Assembly: GCF_000332495.1 (NCBI RefSeq)
Contig: NZ_AOGW02000010.1
Location: 955,420 to 1,019,419, forward strand
Source: Leptospira terpstrae serovar Hualin str. LT 11-33 = ATCC 700639
GTDB taxonomy: Bacteria > Spirochaetota > Leptospiria > Leptospirales > Leptospiraceae
Length of the DNA: 64,000 nt
Reading direction: 5' to 3'
Shown: positions 1 through 10,792 of the stretch, piece after piece
Layout: each line of letters starts with the position of its first letter
Position numbering within the stretch: the first letter of the stretch is position 1
Notes under the pieces: generated by a model
What the model saw: the letters and a program-made list of their open reading frames with translations, nothing else
What the model was told of the DNA's origin: nothing
The model's database searches: none
Translations under genes and position numbers: made by a program

Positions 1-1281
1 TTCTTCTTTGGGGATGGATTCCCATTCCAAAAGTTCTTTTAAATATCCATCACTTCCAAATCCAAACCGGTCTGTTTCCAAAGAACGAAGTGCTTTTTGA
101 AAACTTTCTTTGAAGTTACGACCTATCGCCATCGCTTCACCGACCGCCTTCATTTGAACTCCAAGAGTTGTATCAGAACCTGGGAATTTTTCAAAAGCAA
201 ATCTTGGAATTTTGGTCACTACATAATCGATGGATGGTTCGAAACTTGCAGGTGTTACGCGAGTGATATCATTTCTGATTTCATCCAAAGTGTAACCGAT
301 GGATAAAAGCGCCGCAATTTTTGCGATTGGGAATCCTGTTGCTTTCGATGCCAAAGCAGAAGACCTTGAAACTCGTGGGTTCATTTCAATTACAATGACA
401 TCCCCATTTTCAGGATTCACCGCAAATTGGATATTGGATCCACCTGTTTCTACTCCGATTTCTCTGATAATGTCAATGGACATATCACGGAGGCGTTGGT
501 ATTCCTTATCGCTTAATGTCTGTTGTGGTGCGACTGTAATGGAATCCCCTGTATGAACTCCCATTGGATCTAAATTTTCAATGGAACAAATGATGACTAC
601 GTTGTCCGCTAAGTCTCTCATCACTTCCAATTCAAACTCTTTCCAACCCATCACTGATTCTTCCACTAACACTTGTGATATGGGGGATGCAGAAAGGCCT
701 TTTTGAGCAATTTCTTCAAACTCAGATTCTTCGTAACAAGTTCCACCGCCAGTTCCCCCTAAGGTAAAGGCTGGTCGGATAATGATTGGAAATCCAATTT
801 CATCTTTAGCTTTCCTAGCAGCTTCCATATCGGAGACCATAAAGGATTTTGCCACTCGGATTCCGAGTTTTTCCATCGCTTGTTTGAATAATTCTCTATC
901 TTCTGCTTTCCGAATGGCTTCTACTTTTGCTCCAATCAGTTCTACACTGTATTTTTCCAAAACACCTTCTTTATGAAGTGCTAAAGCTAAATTTAATGCA
1001 GTTTGTCCACCAACTGTTGGTAAGATGGCATCCGGTTTTTCTTTTTTGATGATTTTTTCTAAAACGGGAACCGTGAGTGGTTCAATATAAGTGGCATCGG
1101 CAAGATCGGGATCTGTCATAATCGTTGCCGGATTGGAATTGACGAGGATGACTCGGATTCCTTTTTCCCGGAGTGCTTTGGTGGCTTGTGTTCCGGAGTA
1201 GTCAAATTCACATGCCTGCCCGATGACGATAGGTCCGGATCCGATGATCAAAATTGATTTTAAGTCGTTACGTTGCGGCAT
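1..1281 (-). CDS. carB: Carbamoyl-phosphate synthase large subunit, 5' part (3' end outside window)
   Basis: Makes carbamoyl phosphate from bicarbonate, ammonia (passed from the CarA glutaminase subunit) and two ATP, for pyrimidine and arginine synthesis in the cytoplasm. Translating the minus strand from the ATG gives [20 protein letters not shown], the standard CarB N-terminus. The first ATP-grasp domain follows, including [31 protein letters not shown] and [18 protein letters not shown]. About 427 codons of a roughly 1,080-residue protein are present; the rest runs off the left edge. No internal stop is seen. The sulfatase-like gene upstream ends 21 bp before the start, so the two may share a transcript. 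Identification is secure. Confidence 0.97.
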   Translation of the reverse strand, partial: MPQRNDLKSILIIGSGPIVIGQACEFDYSGTQATKALREKGIRVILVNSNPATIMTDPDLADATYIEPLTVPVLEKIIKKEKPDAILPTVGGQTALNLALALHKEGVLEKYSVELIGAKVEAIRKAEDRELFKQAMEKLGIRVAKSFMVSDMEAARKAKDEIGFPIIIRPAFTLGGTGGGTCYEESEFEEIAQKGLSASPISQVLVEESVMGWKEFELEVMRDLADNVVIICSIENLDPMGVHTGDSITVAPQQTLSDKEYQRLRDMSIDIIREIGVETGGSNIQFAVNPENGDVIVIEMNPRVSRSSALASKATGFPIAKIAALLSIGYTLDEIRNDITRVTPASFEPSIDYVVTKIPRFAFEKFPGSDTTLGVQMKAVGEAMAIGRNFKESFQKALRSLETDRFGFGSDGYLKELLEWESIPKEE

Positions 1282-1302
1282 AGTTTCCTCTTTTTTCCTT
1301 AT

Positions 1303-3573
1303 TTAGTTTTCATTAATTTCTGATAAAGAACTTGGTATTAAATACTCTCCTGCGAGAGTCGCATCTTCCCATTGGATCACTGTTTGATAGAGCAAATTTT
1401 TCATTTTTGCTGCTTCAGGGTGATGGGGGTAAAGATTTTTCCTATTGAGTGGATCTTTTTTTCGATCATACAACTCAAAGACCACACCTTGTCGTGTGGG
1501 AATATAAATTAATTTATAATTAGAATTTTGCAGTGATCGATGTTTTGAAAACGCAATGGTTTCTCGGTATATTGGATCTGTGATCATGATTTGGTAGTCT
1601 TCTTCGGGAACTACCTGATGGAGAGATAAAATATTGGGGTAAGGAATTCTTTGTTTTTGAAAGAAATGGTCTCCCGTATCAGAAAACCAAATTCCAGTTT
1701 CTGCATAAACAGAGCGCTCTTCTTCCCAATTCGATTTTCCGAGGACAGGGAGAAGCGACTTTCCAGGAAACTTTGATTTGGTGGAAATTCCAAAAAATTC
1801 CATTAAAGTGGGATAGATGTCTACACTGGATGTGATTCCAAAAAACTCGTGTTCTGTTTTTGTTTCTACTTTTGATTTCGGAAATTTAATGAATAAAGGA
1901 ACATGGGTTACGGCTTCTCCGCGGAGGTGTTCTCCGTGGCCTTGCCCATGTACATCTTCATACAAAGCCTCGCCATGGTCAGCAGTAAGAATGATGATGG
2001 CTTCATCATAAATTCCTCGGGCCTTTAATTCCGATAGGATCTCACCAAACTCTGCATCAAAAGCATAAACCGCACTATCAAAAAGACCCCGAATTTGATT
2101 GGTTTCCCAATCGGTGGGAACTGCCGAATTTGTGGGATCTACAAACTTTAAATACTTATACTTCCCATAGTAGTCTGGATTCGTAAATGATTTGTAATAA
2201 GGATAAGCAGGTGTGTATGGAAAATGAATGACACTAGAAAAATAAGTTACAGAATAAGGAGCATCACCTTCTCGTTTGGTGATCGAACGAAATCGGTCTA
2301 GAATTCTACTACCATCTCCCCAAGTGGACAACCCGTCCATTTCCTCTAAATACATTCCCCCAGAAAACCAAGACCCGGTAAGAAATGGCAAAAGGAATAA
2401 CTGTGATTCTGCTGTTCTCTGAACAGTCATGATACGAGCGTTAAAGTTTGGTGCGAGAACTTCATCAAATCCAAAGTTTGCACGGGGAAAAATATCTGCG
2501 GCAAAACTTCCGACCGCATAACTCCTGTATCCTATTCCCTTCAACATTTGTTGGATGGTTGGAAATGAAGCCGAACCAATCCTTTGTTTTTCTTCTAACG
2601 AAGGAAACATATCGCGAACTTTATGACTCATTGAATATTGGCCCGTCAATAGATCCGCCCAACTAGGAAAAGTGCGTGGAATGGTTGTATGGTGGTCATG
2701 AAATACAAAACTTTCTTTGGAAAAGGAATCAATATTGGGTGTGATACTTTTCCCACCAATTTTAAATCCAATCTTATCATATCGCAATGAGTCAGCAGAA
2801 AGAATAAAAATGGGAGGTTTGCAATTCTCTTTCGAATGAGTGAGGGCGCTCATTTGATTCCAAACATTAGGAACTAAGTATAAAAATCCAAGAAATAGGA
2901 TTAGCAGTCCGTAGGTTTTAACATGAATTCGTTGGTATTGTTTTCCTTGCCAAAACAAAATCGCAAAATAGAAAATCCCTACTAAATAGAATCCTGAGGT
3001 ATGAACGAGTCCAAGGACTAACACATGCAAAAGGGCAAAAAAACTTTCTTTGGTTTTGTGAAGGTAAATCTGCCGTAGAAGTAATATGAAAAAACCAAAA
3101 AGGATCAAACCCAAAACCAAACTAAAGTAACTAGGACTTGTATGATCTGTTAGAAAATAAAGAAAAGAAGCAAAGGAAGGATATCGGAAAAAAAAGAACT
3201 CTCCATATATCTGCGGAAAACTTACCATCGAATGACAAAGAGCCAAACACTCAATAAACAAAACCCAAAACGATAATACATACCAAGAAACTTCTCTTCT
3301 GATTAGAAAATGATAAGTTAATGATACCAAAGAAAAGAGGGTTAGATGCAAAAAAAGAGAAATAGAAAAAACTTTAAATGTGGTGGAGAGGTAAACTCCA
3401 AAAAAAGCACCTAAATACTGTTTGAGGAAGTCACCAACGTCGACTCCCATAATGGTAAAACTTGTATTAAAAATTAAAAAAAATAGATAAAAAAAAACCG
3501 TAAACCAAAGGGAGATTTTAAGGATTCGGATGGGGAAAAGAGGGGCTTGGTTCGGACCCATTAGAGTCATCAT
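1303..3573 (-). CDS. Membrane-anchored sulfatase-like hydrolase/transferase
   Basis: Alkaline-phosphatase-superfamily enzyme of the sulfatase fold (PF00884). The first ~245 residues form several hydrophobic membrane segments. The catalytic domain follows on the outer face of the inner membrane. Visible motifs are the metal-binding aspartate in SADSLRYDKIG (Asp261), the nucleophile region TIPRTFPSWADLLTG, and the second metal site LTADHGEALYEDVHGQGHGE. Where arylsulfatases have a Cys or Ser that becomes formylglycine (C/S-x-P-S-R), this protein has Thr301 in T-F-P-S-W. That fits phosphoethanolamine/phosphoglycerol transferases or phosphatases better than true sulfatases. The substrate is unknown; an envelope lipid or glycan is an inference. 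It lies 29 bp downstream of the macroglobulin gene and 21 bp upstream of carB. Confidence 0.85.
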   Translation of the reverse strand: MMTLMGPNQAPLFPIRILKISLWFTVFFYLFFLIFNTSFTIMGVDVGDFLKQYLGAFFGVYLSTTFKVFSISLFLHLTLFSLVSLTYHFLIRREVSWYVLSFWVLFIECLALCHSMVSFPQIYGEFFFFRYPSFASFLYFLTDHTSPSYFSLVLGLILFGFFILLLRQIYLHKTKESFFALLHVLVLGLVHTSGFYLVGIFYFAILFWQGKQYQRIHVKTYGLLILFLGFLYLVPNVWNQMSALTHSKENCKPPIFILSADSLRYDKIGFKIGGKSITPNIDSFSKESFVFHDHHTTIPRTFPSWADLLTGQYSMSHKVRDMFPSLEEKQRIGSASFPTIQQMLKGIGYRSYAVGSFAADIFPRANFGFDEVLAPNFNARIMTVQRTAESQLFLLPFLTGSWFSGGMYLEEMDGLSTWGDGSRILDRFRSITKREGDAPYSVTYFSSVIHFPYTPAYPYYKSFTNPDYYGKYKYLKFVDPTNSAVPTDWETNQIRGLFDSAVYAFDAEFGEILSELKARGIYDEAIIILTADHGEALYEDVHGQGHGEHLRGEAVTHVPLFIKFPKSKVETKTEHEFFGITSSVDIYPTLMEFFGISTKSKFPGKSLLPVLGKSNWEEERSVYAETGIWFSDTGDHFFQKQRIPYPNILSLHQVVPEEDYQIMITDPIYRETIAFSKHRSLQNSNYKLIYIPTRQGVVFELYDRKKDPLNRKNLYPHHPEAAKMKNLLYQTVIQWEDATLAGEYLIPSSLSEINEN

Positions 3574-3602
3574 TCCAGAACCCCCGATTCCGTAAACTTT
3601 TC

Positions 3603-6600
3603 CTAGTCCCCGTTTTCCGAAATCCTCACAGTTTCATTCGGCCATTCCGCATGGGTTTCTGGAGAATACATGGCTTCCACCCGAGTGGCTGGCATCTGGA
3701 AACTACCCGAATGGTTCAACCGAAAGCTATGTTCCAAAATATGTGTCCCTTTCGGGAGGTATTCAAAATACGCTCTGTACTGAGAAAGGGTTTTTTCTTC
3801 AAAACTCAAGTAATAGGAGGTATCCCCCGTTTTTCCTTCTTGCGAGATGATAGACTCTCGGCCAAATCCACGACCAAGGGGGAGTGATCCTGGAGGGATC
3901 GGGTCTTCTACGACTACCCAGGTTTTATCGGAGTCCGCTTGGATCTCAATGGTAACGCGAACGGTATCACCCTTGGAGAGGATTCCTGGTTTTGCCACTT
4001 GGACCGGTTCAAATGTTCGTTTGATTCGGTATCCACTGGAGATCGGTGCTTTCAGAGGAAGGATCGAATTGACTGACCACTCCACCCAAGGTTTTCCTTT
4101 TCCTTCATAACTGACAGAAACAGATTCTGGTGTAGTCCCGATGGTTTGTGTTACCGTTTGTTTTCCGTTAGGTTCTAAACTCAAAACCTCTTTTGATGAT
4201 TGGATTTTTAATTTACCACCTGTGACTTTTTCTGATTCCAAAAGTTTACTCACTCGTTCAAAAACCAAAATGGAATACGCATTGCCTAGAGTGGTATCAT
4301 AACTTCCCCTCTTTTGCATTTTGACAAAACCTTTGATAAGGCGTGGCATATCTTTTTTATAACTTGGTTCTGAGAAGGCCCAAAGTAAAAGTTTTGCCAT
4401 CGTATAATCACGGCTTCCTAAAATCCACCAAGGATTGGTAAAACCTGAATCAGCCACCACAAGTTCTGAACCTTGGATGTTAAGCCTTGACCGTAAAACA
4501 CTCGCCAAGCGAGATTTCACGGAACTATCTCCCCCATTCACCCTCCCCCAAATCTCTGAAAGGTCAATGAGAGAAGCTGTTGGTAAAAACTCCAGTCCAT
4601 CAAAGATAGGTCGCACAACTTCCCATTCATAAGTTTGGTATCGGGTTAGGGCTTCCCAAACAATGATCTTTCGAACCACTGAGTCAGCTCCGAATTTGTA
4701 ACGTTCGCCCTGCACACGTCCTTCTAAATAACCCTGTAGGCCTGCAATCATTCGCCCCAAAGTATCGTCTGGAATTTTTTGGTTTGAGAGACTTGCCGAG
4801 GTAAGAACATAGGCGGTAAGAATTTCACTTCCATGTTCCATACGAGCAAAGTATTTCACAAGCCCATCATAATCCAAAAAGGAGTTTAAGTCGCTAAATA
4901 CATCACTCCACAGAACTTCTGATTTAAGTCCTATTGCCTTAGAAACACGTTGTTCCATACAATAGTAAGGATAGGTTTGAAAGTAATTTTGGATTCCACT
5001 TAGGCTTGTGAGAATGGTAGGAGAAGCTTTCCAAACCATCTTACCTGAGTTTGGTTTTGATCCTTCCGGCACCTGTACCGATTCTTTGATCGGAGACTCA
5101 TATAAAAAGAGCCCTGCTTGGTAGACCCTTTCTGAGTCCACAGGGAGTATTTTTTGTTCCACTGTAATTTGATCAAGGATTGTTCCATTGGGAGCGGATA
5201 CTTCTAAACTAAACTTTCGTTTGGTGGTATTTTCTGGAACCGTAAGATCCCAATAAACCACTTTCGTTTCCCCGGAAGCCAAAATAGCAGATTTTGTTTC
5301 TAGTTCTTCTTTTACTTCTGTTCCAGTTTTTAAGTCAGTGACGGAAAGGCGCAACCGAAGTTGTTCTTTTGTATCTCCTGCATTGCGAAGGGTTACCTCG
5401 TGGCGAAGTGTGTCACCCAACCGAACTACAGGTGGAATGCCAGAAAAGGATTGGATCTTTTGTGTGGTTTGGATTTTGGCAAAACCGGTTCCAAACTCTT
5501 TAGAGCCCGAAGTGGCAACGACGACAATTCGAAAACTAGTTAAAGAATCATTTAATGGAAAACTAAACTTTAATTTTCCATCCTTACCCACAATGGCTTT
5601 TCCCTTCCAATAGAGTAAGGTATCAAATAAAGAACGAGTGGATTGTTTTCCCCCTCCTCCCCCTTCCGGTTTCGCTTTGAGACCAAAATGTCTTTTTCCA
5701 ATGATTTGCGATTGGGCAGTGGAGGTTCCCACCAAATGGGGCCTTGTTCCCATCATCACATCAAGTAAGTTCCAAGTGGGGTTCGGAGAAAGTTCTAGAA
5801 GTGCTTCATCCACCACCGCAAGTGTCACCTCCGTAGATTCTAAAGGAACTTTACCATCTGAAGTTTTGATCTCCAGTTCTACATTGGCTGTTTCTCTGAC
5901 TTGGTAGAGTTTTTTTTCTGGGTTCACAGCAACGGACAGACTGTACGGTTTGGATCCTACCTTTAACATGGTGAGACCAAATCGGTATCCCGGCTTTGCT
6001 AAATCGACAAGACCTGTTGGTTTTGGTTCTCCCACACGACCTCGCACAAGAAAGACAGAAACAAAAACATTGGGAGCATATTCCCTTTTGATAGGAATGG
6101 AAATCACAGGATCTTTTCCTGAAACCGGTGTCACAAAATAATCCAAAACCCCTTCACGTTCTAAACTCACAAGAGCAGTCGCTTCCCGAAAAGGAGAGCG
6201 GATTTGGACTTTGATGGTTTCTCCCACATCAACACTTCGTTTTTCAGGAAGGATGTCCATGCGGTTGTGATCGCTGACATCAAACCAAGCTTCTTGTTTC
6301 GAACTCACCCAAACACTATATCCAGAATTGGTTAGATTTCCTTGGTTATCTTTGGTTTCTGCAAGAAATACAATGTCACCTACTGCAGGTGATTTTCCTT
6401 CACAAATTAAAATTCCTTTGGAATCTGTTTTCCCTTCGCAGAATTCTCCGAGTTTTGTAACTTCTTCATAATGTTCATACGCGTAAAACCCACCGACAAG
6501 ACGTTTGCGGTTGGAATAAAACTCTCTTTTGTAAGCTGTGACTTTTATTTTTTGGGAGCTAAGTGCTTTATCTTTTGAATCAAGAGCCACTAACTGAAGT

Positions 6601-9203
6601 TTCACGTTATCTTCTGTGAATAACCAACCATCTGGTAAAATTCCCAAATGCACTTCCGCAGGAGATACAGGAAAACTTCTGGATACTGTTTGGATTTCTC
6701 CCGATGGATCAGCATATTCCATTTCGACTTGAAAACTCCCATACCCAGGAACAGGTTTTAATCCACTAAATGTATATTGTAAAAAGCCTTTTTCATCGGT
6801 TTTCAGTGAAGTAGAAAGAACTATTGGTTTTGCTTCTTCCACTTCTTCTTCATCATACCCACTAGACTTCCACTTTCCTTCTTTGATTGTTTCAGGGGAG
6901 AAAGAAAAGGCAGAGTATTCTTCTTTTGGAGAATAAGAACTAGCGACCACTTGGGAACGGATTTTTACAGGGAAACTTCCAGCTCCTCCTCCCGAAAGGT
7001 ATTCAAGTCCAAATAAAACTTTAGATTCTTTAGGAGAAACTAACTCTTGTTTATTTCCTGCAAGTTGGATATTGCCTTTGACTACAGGAAGACGAAACTC
7101 TTCCACACGAAACTGTGCGACAGTTTCCCCATAACTTGAGTCATCATTTGAATAGGGATAATAAACAATATACACCCCATGTTTGGCAGTTTTTGGAATT
7201 TTGAATTCAGATTCGGAATGACCGGGAAAAGACCAAACGAGAGGTAAAGGATAGGCTTCGCCAGATCCTTCATGTTTGATAATGACTTGGGAGGGATTGT
7301 CATTTGGATCGGCAGGTGTTAGTCCTTTATTTCCAAAACCACGACGAACATGTTTTAGGTGGACGGTTTCCCCTTTTTTAAATAAGGTCCGATCAAGAAC
7401 TATGGATTTAATTTCCTTAGAAGAACTAATAGTTGTGCTTGGCAATTGATAACGCCAACTTTCTATCCCTTTGTCCCAGGTGCTTGAGGTAAAACTTATA
7501 TCATCATTTTTTTGGACAAAAATAGTTAATCCAGAACCTAACTCATGATAACCGCAGTAAGGAACTTCTTGGAAACTTAAATTTCCAAAGAGCATACTCC
7601 CATCTTTCCCCGTGATCCCTGCCCCCCGCAAATTTCCCTTACAGTCTAATATTTTAATTTGGACTCCCGCTTCGGGAAGCCCTTGGTCCAGGTTTGTCAC
7701 CCAAACAAGGCTTGTATCCTTTCCCCATTTGAAATGAGCCGAAAGATTGGTAACAAGGGCCGCACTCGATACATACATCTTTCCTTTTTTTTCAAGGAGG
7801 CTATTGCCAAGGATATCACTCGCAAGTTCTACGACATAAAACCCTGGAGTTTCGAGAGGGATTCCCACCACTTCCATTGGTTTTTTGCCATTGGGTTTGG
7901 GTAGAGAGAAAGTAGAAATTCCTGCACTTGTCGGAGGATTCTGAAAAACCGACTGTTCACGTTCTCTAGAAGAAAGGATTTGGAACCATTTTTGGATTTC
8001 CAAAATATCCATGGTTTTTTGGCTTTTTCCACCAACACCAAGGGAAATGGATTTTATCGGAAGGTTTGCTTCTAAATTGCGAAGTGTGACAGGTAACGCT
8101 GGTTTGGCTTTCGATTCTAAAATTCCAAACTTGGCACCAAATTTTGCCAGTGGCGGGAACTCATCGGTTTTAAACTTCAAAGGAAAGGATGCAGCATTCG
8201 ACAAACTTCTGTTTGTTTCATCTTCGAGTTCAGGAATTCGAATTTCAAATTCGCTATTTTCAGGGAAAGGTCCAGGGAAACTCACCCATTCATAAAATTC
8301 ATTTCCTTTTTCTGCTAAGGGAGATTGTGGGTATTCTTTTCCGTCTTTGGAAACTAATTTGATTTTTTGTAATAAAGAGCGAGAGACCGCCGAACTAAAA
8401 GAAAGCGAAACGGGAAGAATGGGAATACAGTCTGCTTTTGCATTCACTCTCTCACAACTAAACCGAACAGAAAATACAGGTCGTACGGTAAAAGAAAGAA
8501 CTTCATCCTCTCGGATTTCGCCACCCCAAACCGACTTTGTTCCTTTTCCTAAAACTAATTGGATTTGTCTTTCTGGTAAAAAGGTTTGTTTGGATTTTAA
8601 AAGGAGTGTTTCTTCTCTGTCTGTATCTCCCGTAGACTTTAAGATGGCTTTTCTTTCGGAACCAGAAACGATTCCAATGGGGATCCGGTTTCCCAGTTCT
8701 TCCGAACGAAAGTAGGTATACTTCTGAAAAGAGGATAGGTCTGGTTTTGCATCTAAGTGCAAAACAAAAATTTGGTCTTCTGTGATGGAAGAGCCCTGGT
8801 ATGGAGAAGAATACTGAACCGAAGGTCCACCGGTATGAAACGAAAAGTTACGTTCCCCTTGAACGATATCTCCACTTAAAGTTTTGGTTCCCTCTTTTAA
8901 TTGGAAGGAACATTCCACTCCCCCGGGTACTTCTTTTTCAAATTCATAAACCCAAGTGGTAGAGTCTAGAAACCGGCTCGTTCCAGGTAGTGGACATTTG
9001 ATTTGGAAAAGATCCACTTTGGGACGGATGTCTCCGAGGGAAACCATAGGTTTAGTGAACCGCACGGTGACTTGTTTGGGCTGTTTGACAAATCCATTGG
9101 GAGTGAAAAATTCTATCGTTGCCGGTAGGGATTGAGAGTCATCCGAACGAACCAAAAATAAGGAAAGGAGGAGGAAAAGAAAAAGCCAGCGCTTTGCAAA
9201 CAT
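3603..9203 (-). CDS. Bacterial alpha-2-macroglobulin family protein with thioester motif
   Basis: A 1,866-residue periplasmic or surface macroglobulin of the large thioester class (YfhM-like). In this family, bait cleavage by a protease triggers a conformational change and covalent trapping of the attacker. A hydrophobic N-terminal signal (MFAKRWLFLFLLLSLFLV) has no lipobox cysteine, unlike E. coli YfhM, which is a lipoprotein. Repeated beta-sandwich MG-type domains fill the first ~1,100 residues. A glycine-rich stretch lies near residue 1180. The thioester sequence YPYYCMEQ has Cys1415 and Gln1418, keeping the C-x-E-Q pattern, followed by the helical thioester domain. The usual partner gene pbpC (PBP1c) is not adjacent. 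A sulfatase-like gene follows 29 bp later. No strong Shine-Dalgarno sequence is seen at this ATG, but it is the one that gives a proper signal peptide. Confidence 0.93.
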   Translation of the reverse strand: MFAKRWLFLFLLLSLFLVRSDDSQSLPATIEFFTPNGFVKQPKQVTVRFTKPMVSLGDIRPKVDLFQIKCPLPGTSRFLDSTTWVYEFEKEVPGGVECSFQLKEGTKTLSGDIVQGERNFSFHTGGPSVQYSSPYQGSSITEDQIFVLHLDAKPDLSSFQKYTYFRSEELGNRIPIGIVSGSERKAILKSTGDTDREETLLLKSKQTFLPERQIQLVLGKGTKSVWGGEIREDEVLSFTVRPVFSVRFSCERVNAKADCIPILPVSLSFSSAVSRSLLQKIKLVSKDGKEYPQSPLAEKGNEFYEWVSFPGPFPENSEFEIRIPELEDETNRSLSNAASFPLKFKTDEFPPLAKFGAKFGILESKAKPALPVTLRNLEANLPIKSISLGVGGKSQKTMDILEIQKWFQILSSREREQSVFQNPPTSAGISTFSLPKPNGKKPMEVVGIPLETPGFYVVELASDILGNSLLEKKGKMYVSSAALVTNLSAHFKWGKDTSLVWVTNLDQGLPEAGVQIKILDCKGNLRGAGITGKDGSMLFGNLSFQEVPYCGYHELGSGLTIFVQKNDDISFTSSTWDKGIESWRYQLPSTTISSSKEIKSIVLDRTLFKKGETVHLKHVRRGFGNKGLTPADPNDNPSQVIIKHEGSGEAYPLPLVWSFPGHSESEFKIPKTAKHGVYIVYYPYSNDDSSYGETVAQFRVEEFRLPVVKGNIQLAGNKQELVSPKESKVLFGLEYLSGGGAGSFPVKIRSQVVASSYSPKEEYSAFSFSPETIKEGKWKSSGYDEEEVEEAKPIVLSTSLKTDEKGFLQYTFSGLKPVPGYGSFQVEMEYADPSGEIQTVSRSFPVSPAEVHLGILPDGWLFTEDNVKLQLVALDSKDKALSSQKIKVTAYKREFYSNRKRLVGGFYAYEHYEEVTKLGEFCEGKTDSKGILICEGKSPAVGDIVFLAETKDNQGNLTNSGYSVWVSSKQEAWFDVSDHNRMDILPEKRSVDVGETIKVQIRSPFREATALVSLEREGVLDYFVTPVSGKDPVISIPIKREYAPNVFVSVFLVRGRVGEPKPTGLVDLAKPGYRFGLTMLKVGSKPYSLSVAVNPEKKLYQVRETANVELEIKTSDGKVPLESTEVTLAVVDEALLELSPNPTWNLLDVMMGTRPHLVGTSTAQSQIIGKRHFGLKAKPEGGGGGKQSTRSLFDTLLYWKGKAIVGKDGKLKFSFPLNDSLTSFRIVVVATSGSKEFGTGFAKIQTTQKIQSFSGIPPVVRLGDTLRHEVTLRNAGDTKEQLRLRLSVTDLKTGTEVKEELETKSAILASGETKVVYWDLTVPENTTKRKFSLEVSAPNGTILDQITVEQKILPVDSERVYQAGLFLYESPIKESVQVPEGSKPNSGKMVWKASPTILTSLSGIQNYFQTYPYYCMEQRVSKAIGLKSEVLWSDVFSDLNSFLDYDGLVKYFARMEHGSEILTAYVLTSASLSNQKIPDDTLGRMIAGLQGYLEGRVQGERYKFGADSVVRKIIVWEALTRYQTYEWEVVRPIFDGLEFLPTASLIDLSEIWGRVNGGDSSVKSRLASVLRSRLNIQGSELVVADSGFTNPWWILGSRDYTMAKLLLWAFSEPSYKKDMPRLIKGFVKMQKRGSYDTTLGNAYSILVFERVSKLLESEKVTGGKLKIQSSKEVLSLEPNGKQTVTQTIGTTPESVSVSYEGKGKPWVEWSVNSILPLKAPISSGYRIKRTFEPVQVAKPGILSKGDTVRVTIEIQADSDKTWVVVEDPIPPGSLPLGRGFGRESIISQEGKTGDTSYYLSFEEKTLSQYRAYFEYLPKGTHILEHSFRLNHSGSFQMPATRVEAMYSPETHAEWPNETVRISENGD

Positions 9204-9381
9204 GATGAGAATTTAGAAACGGGAAGTGGATTGGAAAGAAAAAAAAGAAAATCAGGGATATTGACCCCTCCCTGCGGGTATCATAAGGAGAAACATCTAT
9301 GAACAGAATTTAGACCAGGAGGATAAGAAAAAGGTTTACGGTTTTTCTGGAATCAAATCCGAATGCTCTCATTTTTTCGCC

Positions 9382-10647
9382 TTAAAACTTAACGGAAAAA
9401 GCCATTAAAAAGAAATCTTCTTTTTTTGAGGTTTGTGACTCTCTATAAGCAAACACAGAATCAGCGGACCTCCGGTAAACATATTCGAATCGAAGTAATC
9501 CTGGATCAAACGTGAGAATATCAAAGGTAGTGGTATACCCGTTACTCATAAATCCATTCCGAGTGCCAGTATTCACCATCACCTGAAGTGGGTCATAAAA
9601 ACGTTCGATTCGAAAACTCAATCGGTATTCTGGAGTCAACTTAAAACTTGCCCAAAATGTTCCGTGATACCATTGCCTATAGGCATTCGATTTTGTTTCG
9701 CGATAATCACCAAGATTTGGATCATAGGCACCTAACCAAGGTTCATAAACAAAACTTTGTTTTGATTTTTGAGCACCTACATCAAACTGACCGACTAAAC
9801 TAATTCTATCAGAAAGTATCCATTCCAAAATTGTATTTTGATACAAACGTATTTGTTTTCTTTCATTGTTTGGAGCTTCATTTCCAGCGAATTGGTTAAG
9901 AGTTAAAATTAAATTTGAATTAAAGATATACTTTATCTGGCTACCAAAGGATTTATCTTTATTGTTATCTGTTATATTTTGCCATCCATTTAACACCTGC
10001 AACTGTCCGCTCAGTTTATCGGTAAATTGGTGAGTCAATCGAACTCCAGAAGAATAATAAGGAACATAGTCTAAGGCAAATGCCCTCGTGTAGTTCACAT
10101 TATTCTGCGAAATCCAAGATTCGTGCCCGATATTTCCAAAAAATATCCCCATATCAACCCAGGTATCGCGACCGATTTTAAAACCAGTATAAGCTTCTTG
10201 AATATTTTTTACTGAATTTTGATTAGAATATTTTTCTGTTGTTAATTCAGACGCATAATTTGCGTTTACCGAAGTTCCCCACTGGAAAGCAATTCTTCCT
10301 CTATAGTTTTTCTCTTCGATTTTTGCATCAATATAAGCTAAATTTATATTGAACTCATGATTACGCACCGCTTGTGTTGTGAAGTTTCTTTCTGTATCTT
10401 TCGGAAGGTTTCGATTGTATAAATAATACGAATCGATAAAGCCGCCAAATTGAAAGGATTTTGGTAGTACTATTGTTTTTGGAATAGGTTCTGAATTCTG
10501 AATATTTTCTTTTCCATTACTTTCTTCTGCCATGATCGGCGAAAACATAACAAACAAAACCAAAGGAATAAAGTAAAAAGCAAATTTCAGAGAAGATATG
10601 CTTTCTATTTTCAAAAAGGCTAAAACAAACATTTGATTCAACATCAT
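9382..10647 (-). CDS. OmpL/bbp2-type outer-membrane beta-barrel porin linked to kdp
   Basis: Predicted 421-residue outer-membrane beta-barrel of the 'putative beta-barrel porin-2, OmpL-like' family. After a long signal sequence ending near MFSPIMAEES come the family-like FGGFIDSYYLYNRN and the conserved NIGHESWISQNNVNYTRA. Alternating amphipathic strands follow, with an aromatic C-terminus (FFLMAFSVKF) typical of barrels. It is the last gene of the kdp run, 145 bp downstream of kdpE, and has its own upstream copy of the direct repeat seen before kdpA. The inferred role is passage of K+ or small solutes across the outer membrane under K+ limitation. The start is ambiguous: two ATGs are adjacent at the 5' end, another lies at codon 6, and none has a clear Shine-Dalgarno sequence. 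Confidence 0.85.
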   Translation of the reverse strand: MMLNQMFVLAFLKIESISSLKFAFYFIPLVLFVMFSPIMAEESNGKENIQNSEPIPKTIVLPKSFQFGGFIDSYYLYNRNLPKDTERNFTTQAVRNHEFNINLAYIDAKIEEKNYRGRIAFQWGTSVNANYASELTTEKYSNQNSVKNIQEAYTGFKIGRDTWVDMGIFFGNIGHESWISQNNVNYTRAFALDYVPYYSSGVRLTHQFTDKLSGQLQVLNGWQNITDNNKDKSFGSQIKYIFNSNLILTLNQFAGNEAPNNERKQIRLYQNTILEWILSDRISLVGQFDVGAQKSKQSFVYEPWLGAYDPNLGDYRETKSNAYRQWYHGTFWASFKLTPEYRLSFRIERFYDPLQVMVNTGTRNGFMSNGYTTTFDILTFDPGLLRFEYVYRRSADSVFAYRESQTSKKEDFFLMAFSVKF

Positions 10648-10713
10648 AGAATCAAATTACACTATTTGAATGACAATTACAATGTCTGGGAGATTATCGT
10701 TTTTGTTTTCACC

Positions 10714-10730
10714 TTAAGAAATGATTAAGA
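10714..10730 (-). promoter_or_regulatory. Candidate KdpE box upstream of the porin gene
   Basis: On the minus strand the sequence reads TCTTAATCATTTCTTAA, two CTTAA half-sites spaced 11 bp apart. This is the helical spacing usual for tandem OmpR-family binding. It lies 66 bp upstream of the porin start and matches the kdpA-proximal box at 16 of 17 positions. Assignment to KdpE is inferred from the gene context. Confidence 0.6.
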
Positions 10731-10792
10731 AAGTAAAACCTATGACGGATTTAGGTATCCCATTACCGATTCAAAACAAAAAAATCTGCAAG

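Noticed and set aside
9204..9381. Possible small gene or riboswitch between the porin and the macroglobulin
   Set aside because: Only a five-codon frame with a Shine-Dalgarno-like sequence on the plus strand and no conserved fold recognised.
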